Part shown: one piece after another, positions 51,456 through 60,743 of the stretch
Layout of the letters: every line of letters starts with the position of its first letter
Numbering within the stretch: position 1 is the stretch's first letter
NCBI RefSeq assembly: GCF_006717145.1
Contig: NZ_VFQF01000003.1
Coordinates: 62,001-126,000, forward strand
Source: Humibacillus xanthopallidus
GTDB taxonomy: Bacteria > Actinomycetota > Actinomycetes > Actinomycetales > Dermatophilaceae
DNA length: 64,000 nucleotides
Direction: 5' to 3'
Notes under the pieces: generated by a model
Database searches by the model: none
The model's input: only the letters and a program-made list of their open reading frames with translations
Told to the model about the DNA's origin: nothing
Translations under genes and position numbers: made by a program

Positions 51456-53252
51456 TCAGTCCCTCAGCGCGTAGATCCGCGACTCCCACGGGGCGAGGTC
51501 GAGCCCCGTGCTGCCGGGGTGGGTGGCGAGCAGGACCTCCGCCCCGTCGAGCGGCGGCAGCTCCTCGGACGGTGCAGTGACGGCATACGACGAGCAGTTG
51601 GCCAGCACGAGCAGGCGGTCACTGCCGAGCGTTCGGGTGATGACCCACAGCTGCTCGTGGTCGGGCAGCAGCAGCTCGAACCTTCCGTCGACGACGACGG
51701 GGCTCGTGTGGCGCAGCTCGATGAGCGATCGGTAGTGGGCAAACACCGAGCGCGGATCAGCTTGTGCTGCAACGGCATTGATCGTCTTGTGGTTGGGGTT
51801 GACTGGCAGCCAAGGCTGCCCGCTCGTGAAGCCGCCGTATGCCGTGTCGTCCCACTGCATCGGAGTGCGGGCGTTGTCGCGGCTCTTGACCGCGAGCGAC
51901 CGGAGCACCGTCTCGGGGTCGACGCCGAGGACGAGCGCGGCCGCGTGGTAGTTGACCGACTCGATGTCGCGGTAGTGCCCGATCTCGGCGAAGCCGGCGT
52001 TCGTCATGCCGAGCTCCTCGCCCTGGTAGACGTAGGGCGTGCCGCGGTGCAGGTGCAGGACCGTCGCGAGGGTCTTGGCGGAGTGGACCCGGTGCTCGTC
52101 GCTGTCGTCGCCGAAGCGCGACACGGCGCGCGGCTGGTCGTGGTTGTTCCAGTAGAGCGAGTTCCACCCGACGTCGGCCAGCCCGAGCTGCCACGACTCG
52201 AGGTTGCGCTTGAGCACCGGCAGGGGCAGGTCCGCGAGGTCCCACTTGAGCCCGCCCGGAGCGACGTCGAGGTCGACGTGCTCGAAGGTGAAGACCATGT
52301 TGAGCTCGTCGCGGCTCGGGTCGGTGACCCGGCGTGCCACCTCGATGGTCGACCCAGGCATCTCACCGACGGAGAGCAGGTGCTGGTCGGTGAGGCCCAC
52401 CTCGCGGTTCATCTCGGCGAGGAACTCGTCGAGGCGCGGCCCGTTCGCCGATCCGGGGAAGGCGGACCCGTGGGGCTGACCGGGGCCCTGGGGACCGTCG
52501 GGCAGCGTGACGTCCTTGGAGATGAAGTTGATGACATCCATGCGGAAGCCGTCGACGCCCCGGTCGACCCACCAGCGCATCATCGCGTAGACCGCCTCGC
52601 GTACCTCCGGGTTCTCCCAGTTGAGGTCGGGCTGCTTGGGCGAGAAGAGGTGGAGGTAGTACTCCCCGCTCTGCTCGTCGAGGTGCCAGGCCGGACCGGA
52701 GAAGGCCGCTCCCCAGTTGTTGGGCTCGGCACCCGGGGCGCCGGGCTCGTGACCCGGGCGCGCCGGCCGCCACCAGTACCAGTCGCGCTTGGGCGAGCTC
52801 GGGTCGCGCGACTCGACGAACCACGGGTGCTCGTCGGAGGTGTGGTTGACGACGAGGTCCATGACGAGCCGCAGGCCCCGCTCGTGGCAGCCGGCGATGA
52901 GCGCGTCGAGGTCGTCCAGCGAGCCGAAGAGGGGGTCGACGTCCTGGTAGTCGCTGATGTCGTAGCCGTTGTCGTCCATCGGCGAGCGGTACACCGGCGA
53001 GAGCCAGAGCACGTCGACGCCGAGGTCGCTCAGGTAGTCGAGGCGTGACGTGATGCCCGCCAGGTCACCGACACCGTCGCCGTTGCTGTCGCAGAACGAC
53101 CGCGGGTAGATCTGGTAGACCACGGCGTTGCGCCACCAGTCCGCCGCGCGGTTGGCGGGCGCGTGGGCGGCCGCGTGGTCGGCGGCTTCGGCGCCCGCGT
53201 CCGCGAGGGTGCTGGAGGCGGACGGGAGCGAGCGGGACGGTGAGGAGGTCAC
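51456..53252 (-). CDS. GH13 alpha-glucosidase / oligo-1,6-glucosidase
   Basis: 598 aa, GTG start. Four GH13 conserved regions: DLVVNHTS (~139), GFRMDVINF with the nucleophile Asp (~234), LSVGEMPG with the acid/base Glu (~292), and WNNHDQPR (~365). The calcium site SNGDGVGDL is near residue 57. It should cleave alpha-1,4 or alpha-1,6 glucosides such as maltose, isomaltose or sucrose/trehalose relatives. No signal peptide: cytosolic. No sugar transporter is adjacent. It ends just upstream of arsR2. Confidence 0.93.
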   Translation of the reverse strand: MTSSPSRSLPSASSTLADAGAEAADHAAAHAPANRAADWWRNAVVYQIYPRSFCDSNGDGVGDLAGITSRLDYLSDLGVDVLWLSPVYRSPMDDNGYDISDYQDVDPLFGSLDDLDALIAGCHERGLRLVMDLVVNHTSDEHPWFVESRDPSSPKRDWYWWRPARPGHEPGAPGAEPNNWGAAFSGPAWHLDEQSGEYYLHLFSPKQPDLNWENPEVREAVYAMMRWWVDRGVDGFRMDVINFISKDVTLPDGPQGPGQPHGSAFPGSANGPRLDEFLAEMNREVGLTDQHLLSVGEMPGSTIEVARRVTDPSRDELNMVFTFEHVDLDVAPGGLKWDLADLPLPVLKRNLESWQLGLADVGWNSLYWNNHDQPRAVSRFGDDSDEHRVHSAKTLATVLHLHRGTPYVYQGEELGMTNAGFAEIGHYRDIESVNYHAAALVLGVDPETVLRSLAVKSRDNARTPMQWDDTAYGGFTSGQPWLPVNPNHKTINAVAAQADPRSVFAHYRSLIELRHTSPVVVDGRFELLLPDHEQLWVITRTLGSDRLLVLANCSSYAVTAPSEELPPLDGAEVLLATHPGSTGLDLAPWESRIYALRD

Positions 53253-53336
53253 CGCCCGATCCTTCCAGTCGAGCCACCTCGGGGCGAGCCTCTACCACAG
53301 GCCCTCCACAGGTTGACGTGGGACCATGGAGGGAAC

Positions 53337-54188
53337 ATGACGACGCCCGTGCTGACCCTCACCGCCACTCCCGATGCACATCTGCACACCTCTGGGACCT
53401 CTGCGTCTGACGCGTCCCCTGTGACTGCTGAGGTGACCCGTCACTCCGCGGTCACGACGCGCCGCCTGGCGCTCATCGCCCGCGGCCGTCGGGCCCGTCT
53501 CGCCTCGACCGTCGTCGTCGTCTTCGCCCTCGTCGGCGTCAACCTCGCCAACCACGTGCTCGGGTGGGACACGATGTGGCTCGGCCCGGCCGGTGCGGTG
53601 GCGCTGCTGCTCTTCGCCCGCCTCCAGGGCCTGTCGTGGCACCAGCTCGGGCTCGCCCGACGCACCCACGCCAAGGGCATCCGCTGGGGCCTGGGCGTCA
53701 TCGCCGTCGTCGCGCTCGTCTACCTCGTCGGGGTGCTGCTCCCCTCGACCCGCACCGCCTTCCTCGACGCGCGCTACCACCTGCCGCCCGCCGGAGCGCT
53801 GCTGACAGCCTTCGTCCTCATCCCGGTCGGCACCGTCCTGCTCGAGGAGGTGGCCTTCCGGTCCGTCCTCTGGGGCTTCCTGTCGCGGCACGCCCGCATG
53901 TGGCAGGTGCTCGTCGGCTCGTCACTGCTCTTCGGCCTCTGGCACGTCCTCCCCGCAGCGGCCTCCGCGACGGGCAACGCCGCGATCGGCGGTGCGTTCG
54001 CCGCACTCGGCGGCTTCGCGAAGGTCGGCGTCATCATCGGCACCGTGCTCTTCACCGCCGCGGGTGGCCTCGTCGCCGGCGAGCTGCGTCGCCGCACCGG
54101 CAGCATCTTCGCGAGCGTCGGCATGCACTGGGCGACCAACGCCCTCGGCGTGCTCTTCGGTCTCGTCGCCTGGCAGCTCGCCGGCTGA
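53337..54188 (+). CDS. CPBP (Abi) family intramembrane protease
   Basis: 283 aa from ATG 53337 with GGAGGGA just upstream. Six to eight helices. CPBP motifs: LLEEVAFRSVLWG (Glu-Glu and Arg, ~167), LLFGLWHVLPA (His, ~203) and GMHWATNALGV (His, ~264). These glutamate proteases act on prenylated or membrane-bound substrates or in self-immunity. A ~45-residue Thr/Ser-rich leader precedes the membrane part. Confidence 0.9.
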   Translation: MTTPVLTLTATPDAHLHTSGTSASDASPVTAEVTRHSAVTTRRLALIARGRRARLASTVVVVFALVGVNLANHVLGWDTMWLGPAGAVALLLFARLQGLSWHQLGLARRTHAKGIRWGLGVIAVVALVYLVGVLLPSTRTAFLDARYHLPPAGALLTAFVLIPVGTVLLEEVAFRSVLWGFLSRHARMWQVLVGSSLLFGLWHVLPAAASATGNAAIGGAFAALGGFAKVGVIIGTVLFTAAGGLVAGELRRRTGSIFASVGMHWATNALGVLFGLVAWQLAG

Positions 54189-54215
54189 CGCACCCCCGCC
54201 TGCGAGACTGGCGCC

Positions 54216-54725
54216 GTGGATGACGTCACGATCCGTGCGGCCCGGACCGCGGACTACGAGCAGCTCGGCGCGCTGACGGCGTCGGCGTACCTCGACGACG
54301 GCCTGCTCGACTTCGGCCGCGACGACCCCTACCTCCGGGTGCTGCGCGACGTCGCCCACCGGGCCGCCCACGGCGAGGTTCTCGTCGCCGTCGACGGCGA
54401 GGGGCAGGTTCTCGGCGGCGTGACCTTCGTGCCCGGGCCGGGCCCCTTCGCGGACCTCGCGCATGAGGGCGAGGCCGAGTTCCGGACGCTCGCCGTCGCG
54501 CCGGCCGGCCGCGGCCGCGGCGTCGGCACCATCCTCGTGCAGGAGTGCATCGACCGCGCCCGGGCGCTCGGGCGCCGCCGGCTGGTGCTGTCGACGCAGC
54601 CGATGATGTATGCCGCCCAGCGGGTCTACGAGCGCGCCGGCTTCACGCGTGCGCCGGGTCGCGACTGGTCGCCCGTGCCCGGGCTCGGCCTGCTCGCCTA
54701 CGAGCTCGACCTCTCGGGCGGCTGA
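54216..54725 (+). CDS. GNAT family N-acetyltransferase
   Basis: 169 aa, GTG start. FRTLAVAPAGRGRGVGTILV carries the acetyl-CoA binding loop (Arg/Gln-x-x-Gly-x-Gly/Ala), followed by VYERAGFTRAPGRDW. Target amine unknown. Close behind the CPBP gene and possibly co-transcribed. Confidence 0.9.
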   Translation: MDDVTIRAARTADYEQLGALTASAYLDDGLLDFGRDDPYLRVLRDVAHRAAHGEVLVAVDGEGQVLGGVTFVPGPGPFADLAHEGEAEFRTLAVAPAGRGRGVGTILVQECIDRARALGRRRLVLSTQPMMYAAQRVYERAGFTRAPGRDWSPVPGLGLLAYELDLSGG

Positions 54726-54866
54726 CCCGCTCGGGGGCGGGACGATGCGCCGGCCGATCCACTCTTCTCGAGCGCACTGGCTCCTGCGACCTCACCCGGC
54801 GGTGAACCGGTGATACCTTGCGCTCGGCCACCACGGAGGTGATCTTTCGGACAATCAGGGGCGCTC

Positions 54867-56186
54867 GTGCGACGCAGTCTTCTCCTCGGGGTCGTGACGG
54901 CGCTCGCCGTGCTCGCCGCCCCCCTTCTCACCGCACCCGCGGACGCGGCGCCCACGCTGCCCTCCGCGCAGTCAGCGCTGACGGCGGCGCCGGCCACGGC
55001 CGCGTCTGCGCCGGCCATGGTGACGGCAGCGGATCCCTGGGTCGTCGGCACGTTCGAGCCGATGTATCGACCCGACCGGCTCTTCGACTCGCGCTGGGCC
55101 TCCTTCGGTCGCCCGCTCCGCGCGGGTGAGACGGTCAACGTCAAGGTGGCCGGCCGGGGCGAGGTGCCGGCGCGGGGTCTCGGTGCCGCGGTGCTCAACC
55201 TCACCGTCACCCAGCCGTCCCGCAGCGGCAACATCGCCGCGGTCGCGCGGGGGCGGTCGGCATCCGGCACGAGCAGCCTCAACTTCGTCGCAGGTGACAC
55301 CCGCGCCAACCTCGTCACCGTGCCGCTGGACTCCGAGGGCTGGGTCAGCGTGCGCAACAACGGGACGGGCACGGTCCACGTCATCGTCGACGTGCAGGGC
55401 TACTACTACGACGGCTCCGGCACGGTGTCGGGGTACGACTTCTTCCCGCTGGGCTCCCAGCGGGTGCTCGACACGCGCGGTAGCGCGCCGGTGTCACCGG
55501 AGGCGACGAAGACCGTCCCGGTTCGCCTGAGCAACCTCAGCCTCTCCAACAGCACGGCCGCCCTCGCCGTCACCGTCACCGTCGTGAGTCCGAGCAGCAG
55601 CGGCTACCTCTCCGTCTGGGACGGCATCAACTACCCCAAGACGTCCTACCTCAACTACCGCAAGGGCCAGACGACGACGAACGCCGGCGTCGTGCCGGTC
55701 TTCACGCCCGTCGACGACCTCTACACGAGGTACATCGACATCAGCGTCTTCGGCGCCGCCGCGGTCGACGTCATCGTCGACGTCAACGGTGCCTACAGCG
55801 CGGCCGAGCCGGGTGGACTCATCTACCGACCGGCCTCCTCGCCCCAGCGCATCGTCGACACCCGGATCGGGCGCGGCACGACCACCCTGGGCACGGCTGA
55901 CACGAACTGGGTGCAGGCGCCGAGCACGGCCGCCCCTGCTGGCACGCGCGCCGTCGTGGCCAATGTGGCGGCCGTGGCCCCGACCGCCTCGACCTTCCTG
56001 TCGCTCTGGTCCTACGGCGCCGGCCGGCCCAAGGGCAGCAACCTCAACCCGGCCGCGGGCCAGACCGTGGCCGGCTTCGCCGTCATGCCGGTCAGCCAGG
56101 GGAGGTTCAACATCTACAACCACGCGGGCCGCACGGACGTCGTGGTCGATGCCGTCGGCCGCTTCGAGCCCCACCCCGCGCGCTGA
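54867..56186 (+). CDS. secreted protein with three DTR-type beta domains
   Basis: 439 aa, GTG start. Signal peptide MRRSLLLGVVTALAVLAAPL to about residue 28. The mature protein has three ~125-residue repeats, each with R[L/V]xD[S/T]R near the start, a central LNLTVTQPSRSG / VTVTVVSPSSSG / VANVAAVAPTAS block and ending HVIVDVQGYY / DVIVDVNGAY / DVVVDAVGRF. This repeat is common in actinobacterial surface and secreted proteins; binding partner unknown. Confidence 0.88.
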   Translation: MRRSLLLGVVTALAVLAAPLLTAPADAAPTLPSAQSALTAAPATAASAPAMVTAADPWVVGTFEPMYRPDRLFDSRWASFGRPLRAGETVNVKVAGRGEVPARGLGAAVLNLTVTQPSRSGNIAAVARGRSASGTSSLNFVAGDTRANLVTVPLDSEGWVSVRNNGTGTVHVIVDVQGYYYDGSGTVSGYDFFPLGSQRVLDTRGSAPVSPEATKTVPVRLSNLSLSNSTAALAVTVTVVSPSSSGYLSVWDGINYPKTSYLNYRKGQTTTNAGVVPVFTPVDDLYTRYIDISVFGAAAVDVIVDVNGAYSAAEPGGLIYRPASSPQRIVDTRIGRGTTTLGTADTNWVQAPSTAAPAGTRAVVANVAAVAPTASTFLSLWSYGAGRPKGSNLNPAAGQTVAGFAVMPVSQGRFNIYNHAGRTDVVVDAVGRFEPHPAR

Positions 56187-56270
56187 TCAGGCGGCCAGCG
56201 GCCGGAACGACACCTCGACAGCAGCCCTGACGGGCCTTCGAGTCGCTCGCTCCGGCCACGCTCCCTTCGG

Positions 56271-57116
56271 CTACGCCCCAGCCCGCGCCTCGGCGTCGTC
56301 GTCGGCGCGCTCGAGGAGCTCGCGCACCGCGGCGACGATCGTCCGGTCGAGCTCGACGTGCTGCTCCATCAGCCGGAGCAGCGTGCGAGCCGCGTGGGCG
56401 TTGCGCTCGTAGCCGGGCACGAGGTCGGCCAAGGGCAGCAGCTCGGCTCCGAAGCGCCGCTCGACCCCCCGGTCGACGGCGAAGAGATCCTGCTGCGGCC
56501 CGTTCCCCAGGCCGAGGAGGCCGAGGATCGTGACCCAGCGGTCGACGGCATACCCCTGGATGAAGCGGGTCGCCGTCAGGCGCTCGCCGCGCAGGTCGCG
56601 GTGCAACCCGACGTAGAGGTTGGTGATCGCCTCACCCACCTGCTCCCCGAGGCTCGGTGTGCCGGGAAGCGGCGCGGTGGGGGTGTCGAGGCCCGCGGGC
56701 GCGTCGGCGCGCTGCCAGTGCACTCGGCCCGGCGGGTAGCCCGCGGTCACCATGTCGCTGAGGGAGAAGACGGCATACTCCGCGAAGAGCCCGCCCACGA
56801 GCAGCGCCTTGCGGCCGACGGGACTGTTCTCGAACGACCACACGATCGGCTGCGCGGCCTCCAGCCAGCCGAGGTCGTCGAGGTAGCGCTGCCGGGCAGC
56901 GGCGTCGTCGACGACGACGAAGAAGTCGGCGTCGGAGTGCTCGTCGAGCCGGTGCAGGTCGCGCCCGACCGAGCCGAGCCCGAGCAGCGCCACGGCGTCG
57001 CCGCGGGCTGCGAGCACCGCGCCGAGGCGGTCGAGGAAGGCCATCAGCCGCTCGGGCATGCTGCCCGCGGCGGGGATGGTCGGGGTGGCGGGGTTGGGTG
57101 TGGGGTCGTCGGACAT
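56271..57116 (-). CDS. nucleotidyltransferase-fold protein
   Basis: 281 aa. LLGLGSVGRDLHRLDEHSDA followed by DFFVVVDD gives the G-S-x-x-R and D-x-D-like metal motifs of Pol-beta-type nucleotidyltransferases. The C-terminal ~130 residues are helical (GEAITNLYVGLHRDLRGERL). It resembles aminoglycoside-type adenylyltransferases at domain level, but no drug target can be inferred. Confidence 0.78.
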   Translation of the reverse strand: MSDDPTPNPATPTIPAAGSMPERLMAFLDRLGAVLAARGDAVALLGLGSVGRDLHRLDEHSDADFFVVVDDAAARQRYLDDLGWLEAAQPIVWSFENSPVGRKALLVGGLFAEYAVFSLSDMVTAGYPPGRVHWQRADAPAGLDTPTAPLPGTPSLGEQVGEAITNLYVGLHRDLRGERLTATRFIQGYAVDRWVTILGLLGLGNGPQQDLFAVDRGVERRFGAELLPLADLVPGYERNAHAARTLLRLMEQHVELDRTIVAAVRELLERADDDAEARAGA

Positions 57117-57280
57117 CCGTCGCTCCTTCGTCGGGTCGACGTTTCAGCCCGCCCGGCCCAGCGCCGTCGAGGTCGCGACACCGAGAGGGTATGCCGTCCG
57201 CCCGCCTCCGCGGAAGGGCTCGCGCGAGCGTGCTGCGGGGTCGCGCCGGTGCGGTGCGGTGGCGCTCGTGACAAGGTGGG

Positions 57281-57622
57281 ATGGTGCCGGTGACCGTCGA
57301 GCAGGTGCGTGAGGTCGCGATGGGGCTGCCTCGGTCCTACGAGGTGCTCGTGCGCGACCGGGTGAAGTTCAGGGTGGGCAAGATCGTGTGGCTCGCCTTC
57401 TCCTCCGACGAGACGCAGATGGGCTTCGCCTTCCCCAAGGAGGAGCGCGACGTCCTCGTCGCGAGCGAGCCCGACGTCTTCCTCATGCCGCGGCGGTCCG
57501 ACCTGCGCTTCAACTGGGTCGAGGTGCGCCTCGATGCGCTCGACGTGCAGCGGATGCGCGAGATCGTGCTCGACGCCTGGCGCATGGTCGTGCCGCAGGC
57601 AGTGTCCCTCGCGATGGGGTAA
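57281..57622 (+). CDS. MmcQ/YjbR family protein
   Basis: 113 aa. Small double-wing fold: VTVEQVREVAMGLPRSYEVL, GKIVWLAFSSDETQMGFAF and a C-terminal EIVLDAWRMVVPQ. The family is annotated as DNA-binding by structure only. AAGGTGGG precedes ATG. It is followed by the long palindromic repeat region. Confidence 0.85.
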   Translation: MVPVTVEQVREVAMGLPRSYEVLVRDRVKFRVGKIVWLAFSSDETQMGFAFPKEERDVLVASEPDVFLMPRRSDLRFNWVEVRLDALDVQRMREIVLDAWRMVVPQAVSLAMG

Positions 57623-57645
57623 GCCGCGGTGGGGGGCCCCACCCC

Positions 57646-57895
57646 AATCGAAAGAGCACTTCGTCGGGTAGTTCAGCATTCCACCACCCGACGGATCGCT
57701 CTCTCGATCATGGGGTGGGCCGGCGGATCGCTCTCTCGATCATGGGCTGGGGCGACGGAGTGATCTCTCGGTTGCGCGGGGGGCCGGGCAACCCCAATCG
57801 AAAGAGCACTTCGTCGGGTAGTTACGCGTCCCACGACCCGACGGATCGCTCTCTCGATTACAGAGGGGTGGGCGACGGAGTGCTCTTTCGATTGG
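57646..57895. repeat. AATCGAAAGAGC extragenic palindromic repeat, site 2
   Basis: Direct copies of AATCGAAAGAGCACTTCGTC plus GGG at 57646-57668 and 57796-57818, each facing an inverted partner CCCGACGGATCGCTCTCTCG at 57687 and 57837 (20 of 24 positions complementary). Further inverted variants are at ~57,723, ~57,751 and ~57,871. Its right end overlaps the 3' end of the WS/DGAT gene. Confidence 0.88.
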
Positions 57896-59336
57896 CTCGT
57901 CGTGTTCCGCTCCTCGAGCCGGCGCCGTGGGTCGCGGCCAGCGCGGTGAGCTCCTGCGCCACCGCCGCGATGAGGTCGTCGACGTCGGGCAGGGCGGTGG
58001 CGTCGGCGGTGATGCCGATCGTCATGCGTCCGTTGCACGTGACCATCGCGGTGCTGACCCGCACCTCCTCAGCGGTCGGAACCCAGGGGATCAGCTCGAC
58101 GAGCCGGCTGCCGAGCAGGTGCTGCTCCGTCGCCGGGCCGCGCACGTTGGAGGCGACGAGGTTGACTCGGCCCTGTCCCGAGCGTCCGTACGCGCGGGCC
58201 CCTCGGGCGAGCAGCACGGCGGGGATGTGGTCGGCCATCCGCACGACGGCCGCCGTGGCGGCGGGCACCCCGCGCGCCTTCTGCTCAGCCGTTCGTGCAC
58301 TGACGGCGGCCAGCCGGGCAACGGTGCTGTCGAGGTCGACCGGCAGCACGACGAACATCGCCGACGCGAGGTTGCCCGGGCGCAGGGGCCGGCCGGACTG
58401 TCGCGCGGCGTGCTGCTGGGAGGGGCGGCCCGACACAGGCACGATGGCGCGCACGACGACGGAGTCGACAGGTTCTCCGCGGCCCAGCAGGAAGCGCCGG
58501 AGCCCTCCTGCAAGTGCCGCGAGATAGAGGTCGTTGACGGTGGCGCCGGCCCCCTCGGCCGCACGTGCCAGCGGAGTCAGGTCGATCGACGTCCACCCCC
58601 AACTGCGTTGCGCCCCAAGGGGGCCCGTGAGCACCGACGGCGGGAGGTCCGGCACGAGCACCTGGCGCAGGCCGAAGCGGACCTGAGCGGCTCGGCGACC
58701 GGCGGCCCGCGGGTGGAGGGCCGAGCGGAGCAGCAGCCGCAGGGACCGCAGCGGCAGGAGGCAGAGCCACCGGAGGAGGTCTGCGACGAGCGCTCTCCGC
58801 GTCGGGGGAGGTTGACTGTCGCCTCCGGTGGGAGGGCGCGGGCTGCCCGCCGGAGGCGGGGTATCCGTGAGCAGGGCTGCGACGAGGTCGGATCCGCTCT
58901 GGCCGTCGACCATCGTGTGGTGCGCCTTGGCGACGACGGCCCAACGCCCGCCGGCCAGTCCGTCGACCTGCCAGAGCTCCCAGAGGGGCTGGTCGGGGTC
59001 GAGCCGCCGACCCATGACCTCGCAGACGAGAGCGCGCAGCTCATCGTCGCCCGCCTCACCGGGCCCGTCGAGCGTCACGTGGTGCACGCGGTCGGCCGGG
59101 TCGGACTCCGGCGCGTCGACCCAAAGCGGCCGCCCGAGGTCGAGCGGAATCGGCATCGCGCGCCAGCCGAGGCACGGCACCTGAGCCACAGCGGCGGCGA
59201 CGTGATCACGGAAGGCACCGGGGTCGGGCGGCACTCCTTCGAGGACGAGCACCGAGCCGACGTGGAGCGACTGGATGCTGGTCTCCATCGGAAGGAAGAT
59301 CGCATCGAGGGCGTGAAGCCGCTGCCGGCGAGGCAC
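57858..59336 (-). CDS. wax ester synthase/diacylglycerol acyltransferase (WS/DGAT)
   Basis: 492 aa. N-terminal LHALDAIFLPMETSIQSLHV, the catalytic HHTMVDG (HHxxxDG, ~150), and the C-terminal SNVRGPATEQHLLG block define the WS/DGAT family, which esterifies fatty acyl-CoA with diacylglycerol or alcohols to make storage lipid. The last ~11 residues (NRKSTPSPTPL) and the TAA stop come from an inserted AATCGAAAGAGC repeat, so the native C-terminus has been replaced. Membrane-peripheral enzyme. Confidence 0.92.
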   Translation of the reverse strand: MPRRQRLHALDAIFLPMETSIQSLHVGSVLVLEGVPPDPGAFRDHVAAAVAQVPCLGWRAMPIPLDLGRPLWVDAPESDPADRVHHVTLDGPGEAGDDELRALVCEVMGRRLDPDQPLWELWQVDGLAGGRWAVVAKAHHTMVDGQSGSDLVAALLTDTPPPAGSPRPPTGGDSQPPPTRRALVADLLRWLCLLPLRSLRLLLRSALHPRAAGRRAAQVRFGLRQVLVPDLPPSVLTGPLGAQRSWGWTSIDLTPLARAAEGAGATVNDLYLAALAGGLRRFLLGRGEPVDSVVVRAIVPVSGRPSQQHAARQSGRPLRPGNLASAMFVVLPVDLDSTVARLAAVSARTAEQKARGVPAATAAVVRMADHIPAVLLARGARAYGRSGQGRVNLVASNVRGPATEQHLLGSRLVELIPWVPTAEEVRVSTAMVTCNGRMTIGITADATALPDVDDLIAAVAQELTALAATHGAGSRSGTRRANRKSTPSPTPL

Positions 59337-59466
59337 ACCTCAGTCTTGCGGCACACGCTGCGCGGCGCAGCGGATCGCGCCGGACCTCAGGGTCAGGTCA
59401 TCGACATCACACAGCACGGCCACAACCGGGGTGGCGACGGTGGAGACATTCCCGGAAGGAGTTCGC

Positions 59467-59796
59467 ATGAACCCGTCACACCGTGCCACCCCCCGAGCCA
59501 CCCCCCGAGCGCTGCAGAGGGCAAAGCTCTGGACCGCCGGCCTGCTCACCGCCTCGACCGTCCTCGTCGGCGCCGTCGGGGTCCACCTCGCTGAGGCGCA
59601 GACCCAGACCGTCGCCACGCAGACGGTGAGCCAGGTGTCCTCCAGCGGCTCTAGCTCGTCCGACACCAGCTCGTCCGACACGAGCTCATCGGGCTCGAAT
59701 GCCTCCGACTCCGGCTCGTCATCGAGCGGGTTCGCCGCCGTGGCGCCTCTCGGCGGCTCGGCGGCCGGTGCCCAGAGCAGCTCCGGGGGGTCGTGA
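59467..59796 (+). CDS. Ser-rich membrane-anchored small protein
   Basis: 109 aa from ATG 59467 with GGAAGGAG seven nt upstream. Basic N-terminus, one membrane or signal helix (LWTAGLLTASTVLVGAVGVH, ~25-45), then a Ser/Asp/Gly-rich outer stretch (SSDTSSSDTSSSGSNASDSG). No recognised FMN-binding domain. First gene of the ApbE redox operon; its stop overlaps the apbE GTG (GTGA). Possibly an outer electron carrier or flavin acceptor; inference. Confidence 0.8.
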   Translation: MNPSHRATPRATPRALQRAKLWTAGLLTASTVLVGAVGVHLAEAQTQTVATQTVSQVSSSGSSSSDTSSSDTSSSGSNASDSGSSSSGFAAVAPLGGSAAGAQSSSGGS

Positions 59797-60743
59797 TGAG
59801 CGCCCTGCCCACCCGAGAGGCGCTCGCGACCGTTCCCCTCGAGGCGTTCGGCACGACGAACTCGCTCGTCGTCACCCGTCCCGAGGTAGCGGGCGAAGCG
59901 GCGCGGATCGCCCTCGCCCACCTGGCTGACGTCGACCTCGCGGTGAGCCGCTTCCGGCCCGACTCCGAGGTGAGCCGTCTCGCGGCGCGTGCCGAGCACA
60001 ACGCGGTGGATGCGTTCGTCACGACGACCTTCACGGCATACCTCGTGGCGGCTCTGCGTGCAGCGCGACTGACGGGCGGTCTCGTGGACCCGACGGTCGG
60101 ATCGGCCCTCGTGGCAACGGGATACGACACCGACATCGCGCAGGTGCGAGGGCGTGGGACCTTCCACCGCACGCGCATCGCGGGCGTTCCACGGTGGCAC
60201 TCCGTCCACCTCAACCCGTCGGCGCGGCGCGTCGAGGTGCCCCGTGGCACCCTCCTCGACCTCGGTGCGTCGGCGAAGGCCCACGCCGCCGACACGGTGG
60301 CCGCGATGCTCGCCGACGCGCTGCCGGGCGGCTTCCTCGTCAACCTCGGCGGCGACATCGCCGTGGCCGGTGAGCCGCCGCGCCGTGGCTGGTCGATCGG
60401 CATCGACGACGCCTCCGGGCACCCGCTCCAGGTCGTCACGAGCGTGGGCCAGGCCGTGGCGACGTCGTCGACCCAGCGCCGCGCGTGGCTCGGCGACGAC
60501 GGTCCGCACCACCACATCGTCGACCCGCGCACCGGCCAGACGGCCGCGACGGTGTGGGCGCAGGTCAGCTGCGCGGGTGCCAGCAGCCTGGAGGCCAACG
60601 CCGCCTCGACGGCCGCGATCATCCTCGGCGAGGATGCTCCCGAATGGCTTGCGACACAGGGCATTCCGGCACGCCTCGATGCCGTCGACGGGCGCGTCGT
60701 GCGGACTCTCGGCTGGCCCGACCCCGTCGCGTGGGCTGCCTGA
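59793..60743 (+). CDS. apbE: FAD:protein FMN transferase (ApbE)
   Basis: 316 aa, GTG ATG start overlapping the previous stop. VDLAVSRFRPDSEVSRL is the family opening (usual F-S-x-y-x-x-x-S-E-[LI]); LLDLGASAKAHAAD the FAD site; HHHIVDPRTGQTA the metal/FAD loop. No signal peptide or lipobox, so cytosolic unless exported otherwise. It links FMN to Ser/Thr of target proteins. The stop overlaps the next ATG. Confidence 0.92.
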   Translation: MMSALPTREALATVPLEAFGTTNSLVVTRPEVAGEAARIALAHLADVDLAVSRFRPDSEVSRLAARAEHNAVDAFVTTTFTAYLVAALRAARLTGGLVDPTVGSALVATGYDTDIAQVRGRGTFHRTRIAGVPRWHSVHLNPSARRVEVPRGTLLDLGASAKAHAADTVAAMLADALPGGFLVNLGGDIAVAGEPPRRGWSIGIDDASGHPLQVVTSVGQAVATSSTQRRAWLGDDGPHHHIVDPRTGQTAATVWAQVSCAGASSLEANAASTAAIILGEDAPEWLATQGIPARLDAVDGRVVRTLGWPDPVAWAA

